A stretch of 64,000 nt of DNA from Bacteroidota bacterium (lineage in GTDB: Bacteria; Bacteroidota; Bacteroidia; Chitinophagales; Chitinophagaceae): assembly GCA_018268055.1 (NCBI GenBank), contig JAFDXF010000094.1:16694-80693 (forward strand), read 5' to 3'. The position numbers and the translations under genes are program-made. Shown piece by piece: positions 26,973 to 34,946 of the stretch. A model generated the notes under the pieces. It searched no databases. It was not told the origin of the DNA and saw only the letters and a program-made list of their open reading frames with translations. Every line of letters starts with the position of its first letter. The first letter of the stretch is position 1.

Positions 26973-27497
26973 ATGGCTTCCAAAAAGAAAGCAGCAAAAA
27001 AGATAGTACGCAAAAGCGGAAAAGCTGCTAAAGCAAAAGTTACTCGTAAAAAGTCTGTTCCTAAGAAATCAGTTACCAAAAAAACGAAACCGGCTAAAGC
27101 AAAATCAAAACCAGTTGCTAAGAAAAAATCAAAAGTAATAAAACCAAAAACTGCAAAAAAGAAAGTAGTAAAAAAGAAAGCTGTAGCTAAAAAACGTGTA
27201 GCCAAAAAAGTGACAAAGGCTTTAAAAAAAGTTACTCCTAAAAAAGTAGTTACTAAAAAGAAAATGCCTGTTAAAAAAGCATCAGTTGCTAAGAAGCCAT
27301 TTTTCTCTCCTGAATCTCCTGCTGTGGAGTCAAAACCTATTATTGTTGAGCAGCCGGTAGTAGTAGAAAGATATGAGGAAGTTTATGAAACACCTGAAGG
27401 AACTTTGGTGGTAGATACCATTGTAGTCCAAGATAACACTGAGTCTGCACAGAGCAAATCTCCTTTTTATGATGACGATCAACAGGGTAATTCCTGA
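26973..27497 (+). CDS. Lysine-rich histone H1-like protein
   Basis: 174 residues in two parts. Residues 1-110 are almost only Lys, Ala, Val, Thr and Pro in KKxV/KKA-type tandem units (VAKKKSK, KKVVKKKAVAKK, KKVTPKK), like the C-terminal tail of eukaryotic H1 and bacterial H1-like proteins. Residues 111-174 are acidic and non-repetitive (ESPAVESKP, ERYEEVYETPEG, YDDDQQ). The basic part should bind DNA electrostatically; the acidic tail may moderate this or bind partners. It is monocistronic with a strong terminator. TopA at 45.9 kb ends in a similar basic tail. Confidence 0.85.
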   Translation: MASKKKAAKKIVRKSGKAAKAKVTRKKSVPKKSVTKKTKPAKAKSKPVAKKKSKVIKPKTAKKKVVKKKAVAKKRVAKKVTKALKKVTPKKVVTKKKMPVKKASVAKKPFFSPESPAVESKPIIVEQPVVVERYEEVYETPEGTLVVDTIVVQDNTESAQSKSPFYDDDQQGNS

Positions 27498-27513
27498 ATA
27501 TTTTTTTCTCAAT

Positions 27514-27563
27514 ACTGTTTCAAAGTTGCTATTTGTTGAATGGTGACTTTGAAACAGTTTTTT
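27514..27563 (+). terminator. Rho-independent terminator after the H1-like gene
   Basis: A 13-bp perfect stem (ACTGTTTCAAAGT at 27514-27526, ACTTTGAAACAGT at 27546-27558) is followed by a T-tract that runs into the stop of the convergent ispE. Confidence 0.9.
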
Positions 27564-28380
27564 ATGGACAAAAACTAAATGTAAAATAGTTTTTGAAATT
27601 TAGATTGATGTCATCTTCTTTTTTAAAAATTCCATAGAGCGTACTTCCGCTACCGCTTAATGATGCATAAACAGCGCCACTTAATAAAAGCTGCTCTTTA
27701 AGCATTTTTAATTCCGGATGTTTCATAAATACAACAGCTTCAAAATCGTTGTTAATTTTGTTCATCCAATATTCAGGCGGAAGTTTAATGTTTTCTAATA
27801 ATGACTCTTGGGGAATGGCAGGAGTAATCTTGCCAAACATTTCGGCTGTGCTTATATGAACGCCCGGATTGACAATTAAGATGCGATAACCTTTTAAATT
27901 TATTTCAATAGGAATCAAATGCTCGCCACGACCTGTTGTAATAGTGGGCTGGTTTAAAATAAAGAATGGACAATCACTACCTAATTGTAAAGCCAAATAT
28001 TCTAACTCTGTTATGCTTAGATTGAGTTTAAAATAATCGTTCAAAAGTTTTAATGCAAAAGCGCCATCAGCACTACCGCCGCCTAAGCCTCCACCGGTTG
28101 GAATGGCTTTGTGTAAATGCATTTGTACGGGTTCTATCTCCTTATGTTTTTGAAGAAGTAATTGATATGCCTTAATGCATAAGTTATCCATTGCATTTCC
28201 GGGTACAGATAAACCTGAGGTTGAAAATGAAAAAGCCTTAGTCTCTTTTGTTTTTACAATTTCTAAAGCATCAAAAAGTGGTATTGGCAAGAATACAGAC
28301 TCAATATCGTGATATCCATCTATGCGTTTGCGTAGAATGTTAAGTCCTAAGTTTATTTTGCAATTGGGAAAAGTAACCAC
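27562..28380 (-). CDS. ispE: 4-diphosphocytidyl-2-C-methyl-D-erythritol kinase
   Basis: 272 residues, a GHMP kinase of the MEP isoprenoid pathway. The N-terminal PNCKINLGLNI and the ATP-binding AIPTGGGLGGGSADGAFAL (about 89-107) are diagnostic, as is the C-terminal SLSGSGSTLYGIF. The start is a GTG at 28378-28380; no ATG fits the conserved N-terminus. The bifunctional nuclease gene is 27 nt upstream on the same strand, so they are likely cotranscribed. Confidence 0.94.
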   Translation of the reverse strand: MVTFPNCKINLGLNILRKRIDGYHDIESVFLPIPLFDALEIVKTKETKAFSFSTSGLSVPGNAMDNLCIKAYQLLLQKHKEIEPVQMHLHKAIPTGGGLGGGSADGAFALKLLNDYFKLNLSITELEYLALQLGSDCPFFILNQPTITTGRGEHLIPIEINLKGYRILIVNPGVHISTAEMFGKITPAIPQESLLENIKLPPEYWMNKINNDFEAVVFMKHPELKMLKEQLLLSGAVYASLSGSGSTLYGIFKKEDDINLNFKNYFTFSFCP

Positions 28381-28407
28381 AATTGGGAGAAATTAATTGG
28401 TAAAAAT

Positions 28408-29013
28408 CTATTTTCCTTTATTTCGCTGATTGATTTCATCTCTTATGGCGATTGCTCTTATGTAATCTTCATTTTCCAAAACCTGCTCCAATAGATTATT
28501 TAACTCAGGCAAGCTCATTGTTTTCAAATCTTCATGGCCTGTTGGGCTATCGCTTTCAACAACTACTTCTTTTTTTTGTTTTTTCTTTTTACTTCCACCT
28601 TCATCTTCCATTAAAATGCCCGCGTTATCTAAAATATTTTCATAAGTATAAATTGGGCAGCCAAAGCGAACTGCTAAAGCTATTGCATCAGAAGTTCTGG
28701 AGTCAATTTCAATGGTGTCATTATCGTTACTGCAAACAAGTTTAGAATAGAATATGCCTTCCTGTAGATCGCAAATAATAATTTCGTGCAGATCTATGAT
28801 GAAAGCATTCATGAAATTCTTCATTAGGTCGTGTGTAAGAGGTCTGCTAGGTTGCATTTTTTCTAAAGCAACAGCTATAGCTTGAGCTTCAAAGCCTCCA
28901 ATCACAATCGGTAAACGTCTTAATCCATTTACTTCGCCAAGAACCACCGCATAAGAATGTGTTTGTGTAATGCTGTGGGAGAGTGCTACTATTTCTAATT
29001 CTATCTTCTTCAT
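28408..29013 (-). CDS. Bifunctional nuclease (BFN, DUF151) family protein with UVR motif
   Basis: 201 residues from ATG 29013; an in-frame GTG lies 9 nt upstream at 29022. The BFN domain covers residues 1-130 (YAVVLGEVNGLRRLPIVIGGFEAQAIA, then DSRTSDAIALAVRFGCPIY). A Lys-rich linker (about 145-155, KKKKQKK) leads to a C-terminal UVR-like helical hairpin (MSLPELNNLLEQVLENEDYIRAIAIRDEI). Relatives have been reported with DNase/RNase activity. A -7-like TAAATTCG (29022-29029) has one mismatch. It sits upstream of ispE. Confidence 0.9.
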   Translation of the reverse strand: MKKIELEIVALSHSITQTHSYAVVLGEVNGLRRLPIVIGGFEAQAIAVALEKMQPSRPLTHDLMKNFMNAFIIDLHEIIICDLQEGIFYSKLVCSNDNDTIEIDSRTSDAIALAVRFGCPIYTYENILDNAGILMEDEGGSKKKKQKKEVVVESDSPTGHEDLKTMSLPELNNLLEQVLENEDYIRAIAIRDEINQRNKGK

Positions 29014-29050
29014 ACCAGCCACGAATTTAAGTCATTCGTTCCAATATGAA

Positions 29051-29893
29051 TTATTTTTTAGCCTTGTATTGACTCAAATCAAACCATGATTCCGTATCAC
29101 CCGGTTCAATTTTGTAAGCCATAATATAAGTATGCTCATTTGTATCCGATATAGATTTGAAGCCTAATGCTATTTGATAGCCTACTACAATTGGGTGAAT
29201 GCCCAGGAAATTGTAATCCTGAACTGAATTAAAGTACTGATTGGGGCTGAGCAAGCAGGCTACCTCAAAAGCATCTTCATCTTTGGTGGTCATATCACCT
29301 TTGTATTCGGCACAGCTGTTATTTAATATAGCAATGCGGTTTTTTGTCGGCATAAGATTGAGTTCTGTTGATTCATTTCTTGCCGAAAGTTTTTCAACAG
29401 TATAAGTATGATTGCGAATATCTAAATCGGTAAATGTGCTGTCCAAAAAATTTGCAATCATACTGTTTTCAAAAACCTGTCCTTCTCTATAGCCGGGTGT
29501 AAAAATGCGGATTCTGATTTTGTTTAGCCCAAATATTACAATTACTGAATCATTATCAACAGGGTCATCTGAAGTCATTTTGTATTTTATAATACCAATA
29601 AAGTTTTTCTCCGGGTCAGGTTTGGGCTCGGGTAAAACATAATCCGTTATGACTTGCGATGGATGTGTTTTCCCTTTACTTTTCCCTTTTGATTTTGTAC
29701 TTGATTTTATAGAAATACCGGTTGAGTCATAGTTTACGTTCTTGTTTTTCCCTTTTGATTTTTGTATAACCGGTTTGGCAACATTTGTTGAATCATAGTT
29801 CTCAATTGCTTTTGATTTATCTTTTCTTTTTTGGGCATTAGTAATCGTTGTGCCGGTTAGTAGTAACAAAAGAAGTAGCAGAGTGGGTTTCAT
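29051..29893 (-). CDS. Secreted hypothetical protein with Lys/Ser-rich repeats
   Basis: 280 residues from ATG 29893 (MKPTLLLLLLLLTG), giving a signal peptide ending ITNAQ. Residues about 25-80 are low complexity, with NYDST and KSKGK motifs recurring twice (NYDSTNV, NYDSTGI). The remaining ~200 residues form a beta-rich domain (IIKYKMTSDD, DSVIVIFGLNKIRIRIF, NHTYTVEKLSA) that loosely recalls DUF4412/GLPGLI-type proteins, but I cannot assign a family. Probably periplasmic. It lies between the ETF genes and the BFN gene on the same strand. Confidence 0.7.
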   Translation of the reverse strand: MKPTLLLLLLLLTGTTITNAQKRKDKSKAIENYDSTNVAKPVIQKSKGKNKNVNYDSTGISIKSSTKSKGKSKGKTHPSQVITDYVLPEPKPDPEKNFIGIIKYKMTSDDPVDNDSVIVIFGLNKIRIRIFTPGYREGQVFENSMIANFLDSTFTDLDIRNHTYTVEKLSARNESTELNLMPTKNRIAILNNSCAEYKGDMTTKDEDAFEVACLLSPNQYFNSVQDYNFLGIHPIVVGYQIALGFKSISDTNEHTYIMAYKIEPGDTESWFDLSQYKAKK

Positions 29894-29920
29894 AAAATTT
29901 ATTGTAGCTCTAAATTGGCA

Positions 29921-29952
29921 ATAAAAAACCACAAACAAAAATGTTTGTGGTT
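29921..29952 (-). terminator. Rho-independent terminator after etfA
   Basis: AACCACAAAC (29927-29936) pairs with GTTTGTGGTT (29943-29952). On the minus strand the stem is followed by UUUUUUAUU, 22 nt past the etfA stop. It separates the ETF unit from the next minus-strand gene. Confidence 0.9.
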
Positions 29953-29974
29953 GAAAGAAAGTTGAAATAAGTAT

Positions 29975-30940
29975 TTATGCTACTCCTTTAAGTTTTTTTA
30001 CCGATTCAATCAACTTAGGCACTACTTCAAAAGCATCGCCTACTATTCCATAATCAGCTGCTTTGAAGAATGGAGCTTCAGGGTCTTTATTAATAACTAC
30101 AATGACCTTACTTCTGTTTACACCTGCCAGATGTTGTATAGCACCTGAGATGCCAATAGCAATGTATAGATTTGGAGCAATAGCAAGTCCGGTTTGCCCT
30201 ACGTGTTCGCTATGCGGACGCCAATCTGCATCCGATACAGGTCGGCTACATGCAGTAGCAGCGTGTAATAACTTAGCTAAATCTTCAACCATTCCCCAAT
30301 TTTCCGGGCCTTTTAATCCACGTCCTGCACTTACTACCACTTCAGCTTCTGAAAGTGGTACATCGCCGCTGGCTTTCGTTACATTAGTTACTTTTACTTT
30401 AGAGGCTTCTACACCTGCATTGAATAATACTACTTCTGCAGTTCCTTCTTTAGGCGTAATTTTATAAGCATTAGGATTTAGTGAAATAATTTTAATATCT
30501 GTATTCACTGAAATATTGGCAAACGCTTTTCCGGAGAATACACTTTTTTTAACTGTAAATCCGTTGGATGTATCCGGTAACGCAACAGCACCGGCAACAA
30601 GGCCTGCTTTTAAACGTGCAGAGAGGCGAGGAGCTAAAGCCTTAGCATTTGCATTGTTTGAAAAAATGATCACATTGGCGTTTGCCGTCTCTATTGCTTT
30701 TGCAATTGCTTTTGTGAATGATTGAGCATCAAATTGATTCAATGTTTCATCAGTTGCATGGTATATTTTTTGGATACCATACTTGCCTAATGCAGTAAGA
30801 TCATCATTAACAGAACCTAATACTACAGCTGATGCGCCAGTGCTCAATTGCGCTGCTACGTCAGCACCGTAAGTAAGTGCTTCTAATGAAGATTTTTTAA
30901 TATGGCCTTCGGCAGTATCTATAAAAACAAGAACAGACAT
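29975..30940 (-). CDS. etfA: Electron transfer flavoprotein alpha subunit
   Basis: 321 residues. Together with EtfB it accepts electrons from acyl-CoA dehydrogenases. The C-terminal FAD-binding domain is diagnostic: VVSAGRGLKGPENWGMVEDLA (about 206-226), HVGQTGLAIAPNLYIAIGISGAIQHLAGV (about 245-273) and NKDPEAPFFKAADYGIVGD (about 284-302). The N-terminal domain is compact. It lies 35 nt downstream of etfB, in one transcript ended by a terminator. Candidate electron donors in the window include the acyl-CoA dehydrogenase at 16.3 kb. Confidence 0.96.
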   Translation of the reverse strand: MSVLVFIDTAEGHIKKSSLEALTYGADVAAQLSTGASAVVLGSVNDDLTALGKYGIQKIYHATDETLNQFDAQSFTKAIAKAIETANANVIIFSNNANAKALAPRLSARLKAGLVAGAVALPDTSNGFTVKKSVFSGKAFANISVNTDIKIISLNPNAYKITPKEGTAEVVLFNAGVEASKVKVTNVTKASGDVPLSEAEVVVSAGRGLKGPENWGMVEDLAKLLHAATACSRPVSDADWRPHSEHVGQTGLAIAPNLYIAIGISGAIQHLAGVNRSKVIVVINKDPEAPFFKAADYGIVGDAFEVVPKLIESVKKLKGVA

Positions 30941-30975
30941 ATATTAAGTTTAAATTTTTAAAAATATTAGTTTGA

Positions 30976-31719
30976 TTAAATAGCTTTTGCTTCTTCATGC
31001 AACAATCTAACCAGTTCGTCCACATTGTCTGCATCTACTAATTTTACACCTGCTTTTGCCGGGGGCAATCCAAAACCGGAGATAGCAGTAAGTGCTTCAA
31101 CTGCAATAGGCTCTACTACTTTGAGTGGTTTCGATCTTGCAGCCATAATGCCACGCATATTCGGAATTCTTGCTTCAGCCATTCCTGCCTGACAGCTAAC
31201 AACTAAAGGCAGTGATACTTCGCAAGTTTCTTCTCCGCCTTCTATTTCACGAGTGATGGTAGCAGTGCTGTTTGCAATATTAAATTTTGTAGCAAGGGAA
31301 ATATAGGGAAGGTCTAATAATTCAGCAACCATTCCGCCTATTGAAGATCCATTGTAATCAATCGTTTCTTTTCCCGTAAATACTAAATCATAACCACCTT
31401 GTTTTGCTACTTCCGCTATTTGTGAAGCAATATAAAAACTATCATGACTATCAGCATTTACTCTGATGGCCTCATCGCCACCTAAAGCAAGTGCTTTACG
31501 GATGATGGGGTCAGCATCGGGAGTGCCCACTGTTACTAAATGAATAATGGTAGCAGCATCGGCCTCCTTTAGTTCAATTGCTCGAACCAAGGCATACCAT
31601 TCGTCGTAAGGATTTACAATCCATTGAACGCCGTTTGTGTCAAATTTCGTGTTATTGTCAGTGAAGGCTATTTTTGCCGTCGTATCGGGAGTTTTACTGA
31701 CGCAGACAAGTATTTTCAT
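30976..31719 (-). CDS. etfB: Electron transfer flavoprotein beta subunit
   Basis: 247 residues. The N-terminus MKILVCVSKTPDT is typical of EtfB, followed by NPYDEWYALVRAIELKE and the AMP-binding region GGDEAIRVNA and FTGKETIDYNGSSIGGMVAELLDLPYIS. It is the first gene of the etfBA unit. A perfect -7 element sits 48 nt upstream, so this mRNA has a longer leader than many genes in the window. Confidence 0.96.
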   Translation of the reverse strand: MKILVCVSKTPDTTAKIAFTDNNTKFDTNGVQWIVNPYDEWYALVRAIELKEADAATIIHLVTVGTPDADPIIRKALALGGDEAIRVNADSHDSFYIASQIAEVAKQGGYDLVFTGKETIDYNGSSIGGMVAELLDLPYISLATKFNIANSTATITREIEGGEETCEVSLPLVVSCQAGMAEARIPNMRGIMAARSKPLKVVEPIAVEALTAISGFGLPPAKAGVKLVDADNVDELVRLLHEEAKAI

Positions 31720-31767
31720 GTACTAAAAATATTAAGAGATAAAAAATGGTTGTTTATGCAACTATGC

Positions 31768-31775
31768 AAAGATAG
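31768..31775 (-). promoter_or_regulatory. -7 promoter element of etfBA
   Basis: TATCTTTG on the minus strand matches TAnnTTTG, 48 nt before the etfB ATG. Confidence 0.65.
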
Positions 31776-31823
31776 GGGGAGAAATTTGATTATTGATAAA
31801 ATATTACTCAGAAAATTTTTAAT

Positions 31824-32135
31824 GTGAATAGAATAGATAAAATAAAAGAATTACTGGTTCAAAATCCGACTGACAGTTTTTTACAGCACGCATTAGCTTT
31901 AGAGTATATTAAATTGGGCGATGATGAAAGCGCTAAGGTTTTATTTATTGAAGTTTTAAATAGAGAGCCGAACTATGTAGGCAGTTATTATCATTTGGCA
32001 AAACTATATGAACGTAATGAGGACTTTGAGCAAGCTGTTTTATGGTATGAAAAAGGAATGGAAGAGGCAAAGAAGGTAGGAGATAATCATGCTTTTGGCG
32101 AACTTAGGGCAGCTTATGAAGAATTAACAATGTAA
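31824..32135 (+). CDS. Small tetratricopeptide repeat protein
   Basis: 103 residues starting at a GTG; no ATG fits. It consists of TPR helices: DSFLQHALALEYIKLGDDESAKVLFIEVLNREP and YVGSYYHLAKLYERNEDFEQAVLWYEKGMEEAKKVGD are two consecutive units, plus a capping helix. It is a protein-interaction scaffold with no signal peptide, so cytoplasmic. It is followed by tilS with one nucleotide between stop and start, hence cotranscribed and likely translationally coupled. The partner is unknown. Confidence 0.82.
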   Translation: MNRIDKIKELLVQNPTDSFLQHALALEYIKLGDDESAKVLFIEVLNREPNYVGSYYHLAKLYERNEDFEQAVLWYEKGMEEAKKVGDNHAFGELRAAYEELTM

Positions 32136-32136
32136 C

Positions 32137-33462
32137 ATGAATGTAGCAACGCAATTTATTGAGTTTGTCAAAAAAAATCATCTTTTTTCAAAGAATGATA
32201 AGCTATTGTTGGCAGTAAGTGGTGGTGTAGATTCTGTGGTACTAACTCATTTATGTAAACATGCAGGTTTTGATTTTGCAATAGCACATTGCAATTTTCA
32301 GCTTCGTGGTGATGAGAGTGATAGAGATGAGCAGTTTGTAAAAGAATTGGCAAAGCAATTGAATGTTCCTTTCTATTCAAAAGCATTTGATACAAAAAAA
32401 ATTGCAGCAGAATCAAAGAAAGGCATTGAAGAAGCCGCCAGAGATTTAAGATATGAATGGTTTGAAATGTTATTGAAAGAACATTCTCTTACCAATATAG
32501 TAACGGCGCACCATGCTGATGATAATATTGAAACGATTGTCATGCGTTTTTTTAGAGGCACGGGCATTAAAGGATTAAAAGGAATACCGGTTAGAAATGA
32601 AAATATTGTACGACCACTTTTGTTTGCTAGGAAACAGGAATTACTGACTTATGCAAATGAAAATAAACTTTCGTTTATAGTAGATAGTACAAATGCAGAG
32701 GATACATTTACCCGAAACTATTTTCGGAATAAACTAATCCCTTCATTGAAAGAAGTTTATCCTTCAGTGGAACAAAACTTGCAACATAATATTGAGCGAT
32801 TGAATGATGCCGCAATTTTATATGAGCAAGCCATTATGAAGCATAAAAATAATTTATTGGAAAAAAGAGGTGAGGAACTTCAAATATCTGTTTTGAAACT
32901 GAAGAAGACTATTCCGCTATCTACTATCGTTTTTGAAATCATTTCCGACTTTGGTTTTTCTGCTTCGCAAACAGATGAAGTGATTGCACTTTTAGATAGT
33001 GATACAGGAAAGTATGTTTGTTCTTCTTCGCATCGCATACTGAAGAATAGAAATTGGCTTATTATTTCAAAGATTTCTGAAAATGAATTTCCGATTATTG
33101 TTATTGAAAATGATGAAACACAAGTGAGTTTTGGTCATGGTAGTTTAAAGTTGGGTACTTCAAAACCGCAACTAATTAATGATCATTCAATTGCTTGTTT
33201 GGATTTCAAAACAATTTCATTCCCTTTATTGCTTCGTAAATGGAAAGAAGGCGATTACTTTTATCCATTGGGAATGAAAAAGAAAAAGAAAATTGCCCGC
33301 TTTTTAATTGATAATAAACTTTCTAAAATTGAGAAAGAAAGAATATGGGTTTTAGAAAGCCGTAAAAAAATTATTTGGATTATCAATCATCGTATTGATG
33401 ATCGTTTTAAAATAAAAGATTCATCGCAACAGATGTTGAAGATTCAGTTTCTACCTTCCTAA
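32137..33462 (+). CDS. tilS: tRNA(Ile)-lysidine synthase
   Basis: 441 residues. It modifies C34 of tRNA-Ile(CAU) to lysidine so that it reads AUA, which is essential in most bacteria. The PP-loop SGGVDS (about 29-34) is preceded by LLLAVS; HCNFQLRGDESDRDE, VTAHHADDNIETIVMRFFRGTGIKGLKGI and TRNYFRNKLIP are family hallmarks. The C-terminal TilS_C domain (LRKWKEGDYFYPLGM) is complete. Its end overlaps the convergent rhomboid gene by 12 nt. Confidence 0.96.
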   Translation: MNVATQFIEFVKKNHLFSKNDKLLLAVSGGVDSVVLTHLCKHAGFDFAIAHCNFQLRGDESDRDEQFVKELAKQLNVPFYSKAFDTKKIAAESKKGIEEAARDLRYEWFEMLLKEHSLTNIVTAHHADDNIETIVMRFFRGTGIKGLKGIPVRNENIVRPLLFARKQELLTYANENKLSFIVDSTNAEDTFTRNYFRNKLIPSLKEVYPSVEQNLQHNIERLNDAAILYEQAIMKHKNNLLEKRGEELQISVLKLKKTIPLSTIVFEIISDFGFSASQTDEVIALLDSDTGKYVCSSSHRILKNRNWLIISKISENEFPIIVIENDETQVSFGHGSLKLGTSKPQLINDHSIACLDFKTISFPLLLRKWKEGDYFYPLGMKKKKKIARFLIDNKLSKIEKERIWVLESRKKIIWIINHRIDDRFKIKDSSQQMLKIQFLPS

Positions 33463-34104
33463 TAGGCTGGGGTTTTTTAATTGCTCTAATATATAATCAA
33501 AGAGGCCCGGTTGTAATGCGGCAATCAGTATAATGGTAAATACTAGGCCAAACAATGAGCCCCAAAGATGTGCATCGTGATTGATATTGTCGCCACCGCG
33601 TCGTGACATCGTTATACAATAAACGATATAGAGCACTGCATAAATAAAAGCAGAGATTCCAATAGCTCCATATAGATAAATTTTCCCCCAGGGATTAAAA
33701 ATAATTGCAGCAAACACAACTGCCGAAACGGCGCCTGATGCACCAAGGCAGTGGTAGTGGTAATTATCCTTTTGTTTCAGGTAGGTAGGAATATCTGAAA
33801 CGATAAGTCCCAAAAAATATAATGCCAAATAAGCTATCGCACCACCGAGTCCTGCTTTTGTAAAAATAATTTCTACATTTTGCCCGAAAAAAAACAGTGT
33901 AAACATATTGAAAAATAGGTGCATGAAATCTGCATGAATAAAGCCACTTGTGATAAAACGATAATATTGATTATAACGTTTTACTCCATAAGGCCACATA
34001 ATCGTTTTGGAGAGCACTTCTTGGCTATTAAATGCCATGAACGACAAGATTAGATTTACAGCAATTAAGCCTGCTGTTATAGGGTAGTTGGAAATATTGT
34101 TCAT
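33451..34104 (-). CDS. Rhomboid family intramembrane serine protease
   Basis: 217 residues with about six membrane helices. The catalytic Ser is in CLGASGAVSAVVF and the catalytic His in NHDAHLWGSLFGL; the HxxxxHxxxN motif on the early helix reads IHADFMHLFFNM. It cleaves single-pass membrane proteins within the bilayer. It is encoded 16 nt downstream of rlmH on the same strand, likely one transcript, and its last 12 nt overlap tilS. Confidence 0.93.
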   Translation of the reverse strand: MNNISNYPITAGLIAVNLILSFMAFNSQEVLSKTIMWPYGVKRYNQYYRFITSGFIHADFMHLFFNMFTLFFFGQNVEIIFTKAGLGGAIAYLALYFLGLIVSDIPTYLKQKDNYHYHCLGASGAVSAVVFAAIIFNPWGKIYLYGAIGISAFIYAVLYIVYCITMSRRGGDNINHDAHLWGSLFGLVFTIILIAALQPGLFDYILEQLKNPSLLGR

Positions 34105-34120
34105 TTATACTTTTTAATTC

Positions 34121-34594
34121 TCAGATGTGATGATATTTTTCATTACGTAAGATAGTACAAGCTCTGTAAATCTGTTCTGCTAAAATAAGTCGTACTAATT
34201 GATGCGGAAATACAAGATGCGAAAGACTCCATTTGAAATTTGCTCTGTTTAAAACTGCTTCATCTAATCCAAAAGCGCCACCAATAACAAAAACAAGATT
34301 TTTGCAGCTTTCGTTTCCTCTTTTTTGTATAAAATCAGCAAGTCCAACGGAGGAAAGCTGTTTGCCTTTTTCGTCTAAAGCCACTAAATAATCGTCTTTG
34401 CGAAGCCAGTCGAGTATGGTTTCGCCTTCTTTCTTTTTCAAATCCATTTCACTCATCATGCCAGCATTTTTGGGAAGAGGGAGTATGGTCCATTCCACTT
34501 TGTAGTATTTAGATATACGGCGGGTAAAATCTTCCACGCCTTCTTTTACATAAGGCTCATTATTTTTCCCTATAGCCCAAAATGATAAATTCAT
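34121..34594 (-). CDS. rlmH: 23S rRNA pseudouridine(1915) N3-methyltransferase
   Basis: 157 residues, exactly the family size. The SPOUT knot signature LVFVIGGAFGLDEAVLNRA (about 100-118) and the C-terminal SLSHLVFPHQLVRLILAEQIYRACTILRNEKYHH are unmistakable. It methylates pseudouridine 1915 in helix 69 of 23S rRNA. A one-mismatch -7 element (TATTTTCG, 34599-34606) ends four nucleotides before the ATG, the same spacing as the leaderless group. Confidence 0.96.
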   Translation of the reverse strand: MNLSFWAIGKNNEPYVKEGVEDFTRRISKYYKVEWTILPLPKNAGMMSEMDLKKKEGETILDWLRKDDYLVALDEKGKQLSSVGLADFIQKRGNESCKNLVFVIGGAFGLDEAVLNRANFKWSLSHLVFPHQLVRLILAEQIYRACTILRNEKYHHI

Positions 34595-34598
34595 AGCC

Positions 34599-34606
34599 CG
34601 AAAATA
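34599..34606 (-). promoter_or_regulatory. Near-consensus -7 element of rlmH
   Basis: TATTTTCG on the minus strand differs from TAnnTTTG at one position and ends four nucleotides before the rlmH ATG. Confidence 0.45.
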
Positions 34607-34709
34607 TAGAATGTGATGAAGAAAATAGTTGAGTGCAATTAATTTATAACTGATTTTGTCCTGTATCCAATTTGCATAGAATTATTGCATAATAATAACT
34701 GAATTACTG

Positions 34710-34717
34710 TATATTTG
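34710..34717 (+). promoter_or_regulatory. -7 promoter element of the tRNA-Arg gene
   Basis: TATATTTG, a perfect TAnnTTTG match, lies 68 nt before the mature tRNA 5' end. The leader holds a small CCCAA/TTGGG hairpin and a GAAGGT/ACCTTC hairpin. Confidence 0.65.
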
Positions 34718-34738
34718 CAACCCAATTTAAATGTTGGG

Positions 34739-34753
34739 AAGGTTTCAGGTTTG
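34739..34753 (+). repeat. 15-bp direct repeat shared by tRNA leader and tRNA T-arm
   Basis: AAGGTTTCAGGTTTG occurs here and again at 34829-34843 inside tRNA-Arg (variable loop and 5' half of the T-arm). The copies are 90 bp apart on the same strand. See findings. Confidence 0.8.
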
Positions 34754-34785
34754 GCACCTTCTAAAAAAATCAAACCAAAGTTTAA

Positions 34786-34862
34786 GGCCCCGTAGCTCAA
34801 CTGAATAGAGCATTTGACTACGGATCAAAAGGTTTCAGGTTTGAATCCTGACGGGGTCACCA
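34786..34862 (+). tRNA. tRNA-Arg (anticodon ACG), CCA encoded
   Basis: A full cloverleaf folds: acceptor GGCCCCG with CGGGGTC, D-stem GCTC/GAGC, anticodon stem TTTGA/TCAAA with loop CTACGGA (anticodon ACG at positions 34-36), and T-stem TCAGG/CCTGA. The discriminator is A and CCA is encoded. ACG, probably edited to ICG by TadA, reads CGU/CGC/CGA. It has its own promoter and terminator, so it is a single-gene unit. Confidence 0.96.
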
Positions 34863-34872
34863 AAACAGTAAA

Positions 34873-34899
34873 GGGCTTCAGCGAATGAAGCCCTTTTTT
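34873..34899 (+). terminator. Rho-independent terminator of tRNA-Arg
   Basis: GGGCTTCA (34873-34880) and TGAAGCCC (34886-34893) enclose a GCGAA loop and are followed by six T residues, 10 nt after the CCA end. The reverse strand could also serve the gene at 34947-35489. Confidence 0.92.
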
Positions 34900-34946
34900 A
34901 TTTTCACTTAATGTAACTAAAGAGTTTTCAACACTAAAACTTTACA

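Noticed and set aside
26951..27205. Hydrophobic minus-strand frame over the H1-like gene
   Set aside because: It is the complement of a Lys-rich tract; the Phe-rich protein has no domain and no start signals.
31624..31827. Plus-strand frame antisense to etfB
   Set aside because: It is a shadow of the strongly conserved etfB sequence, with no homology of its own.
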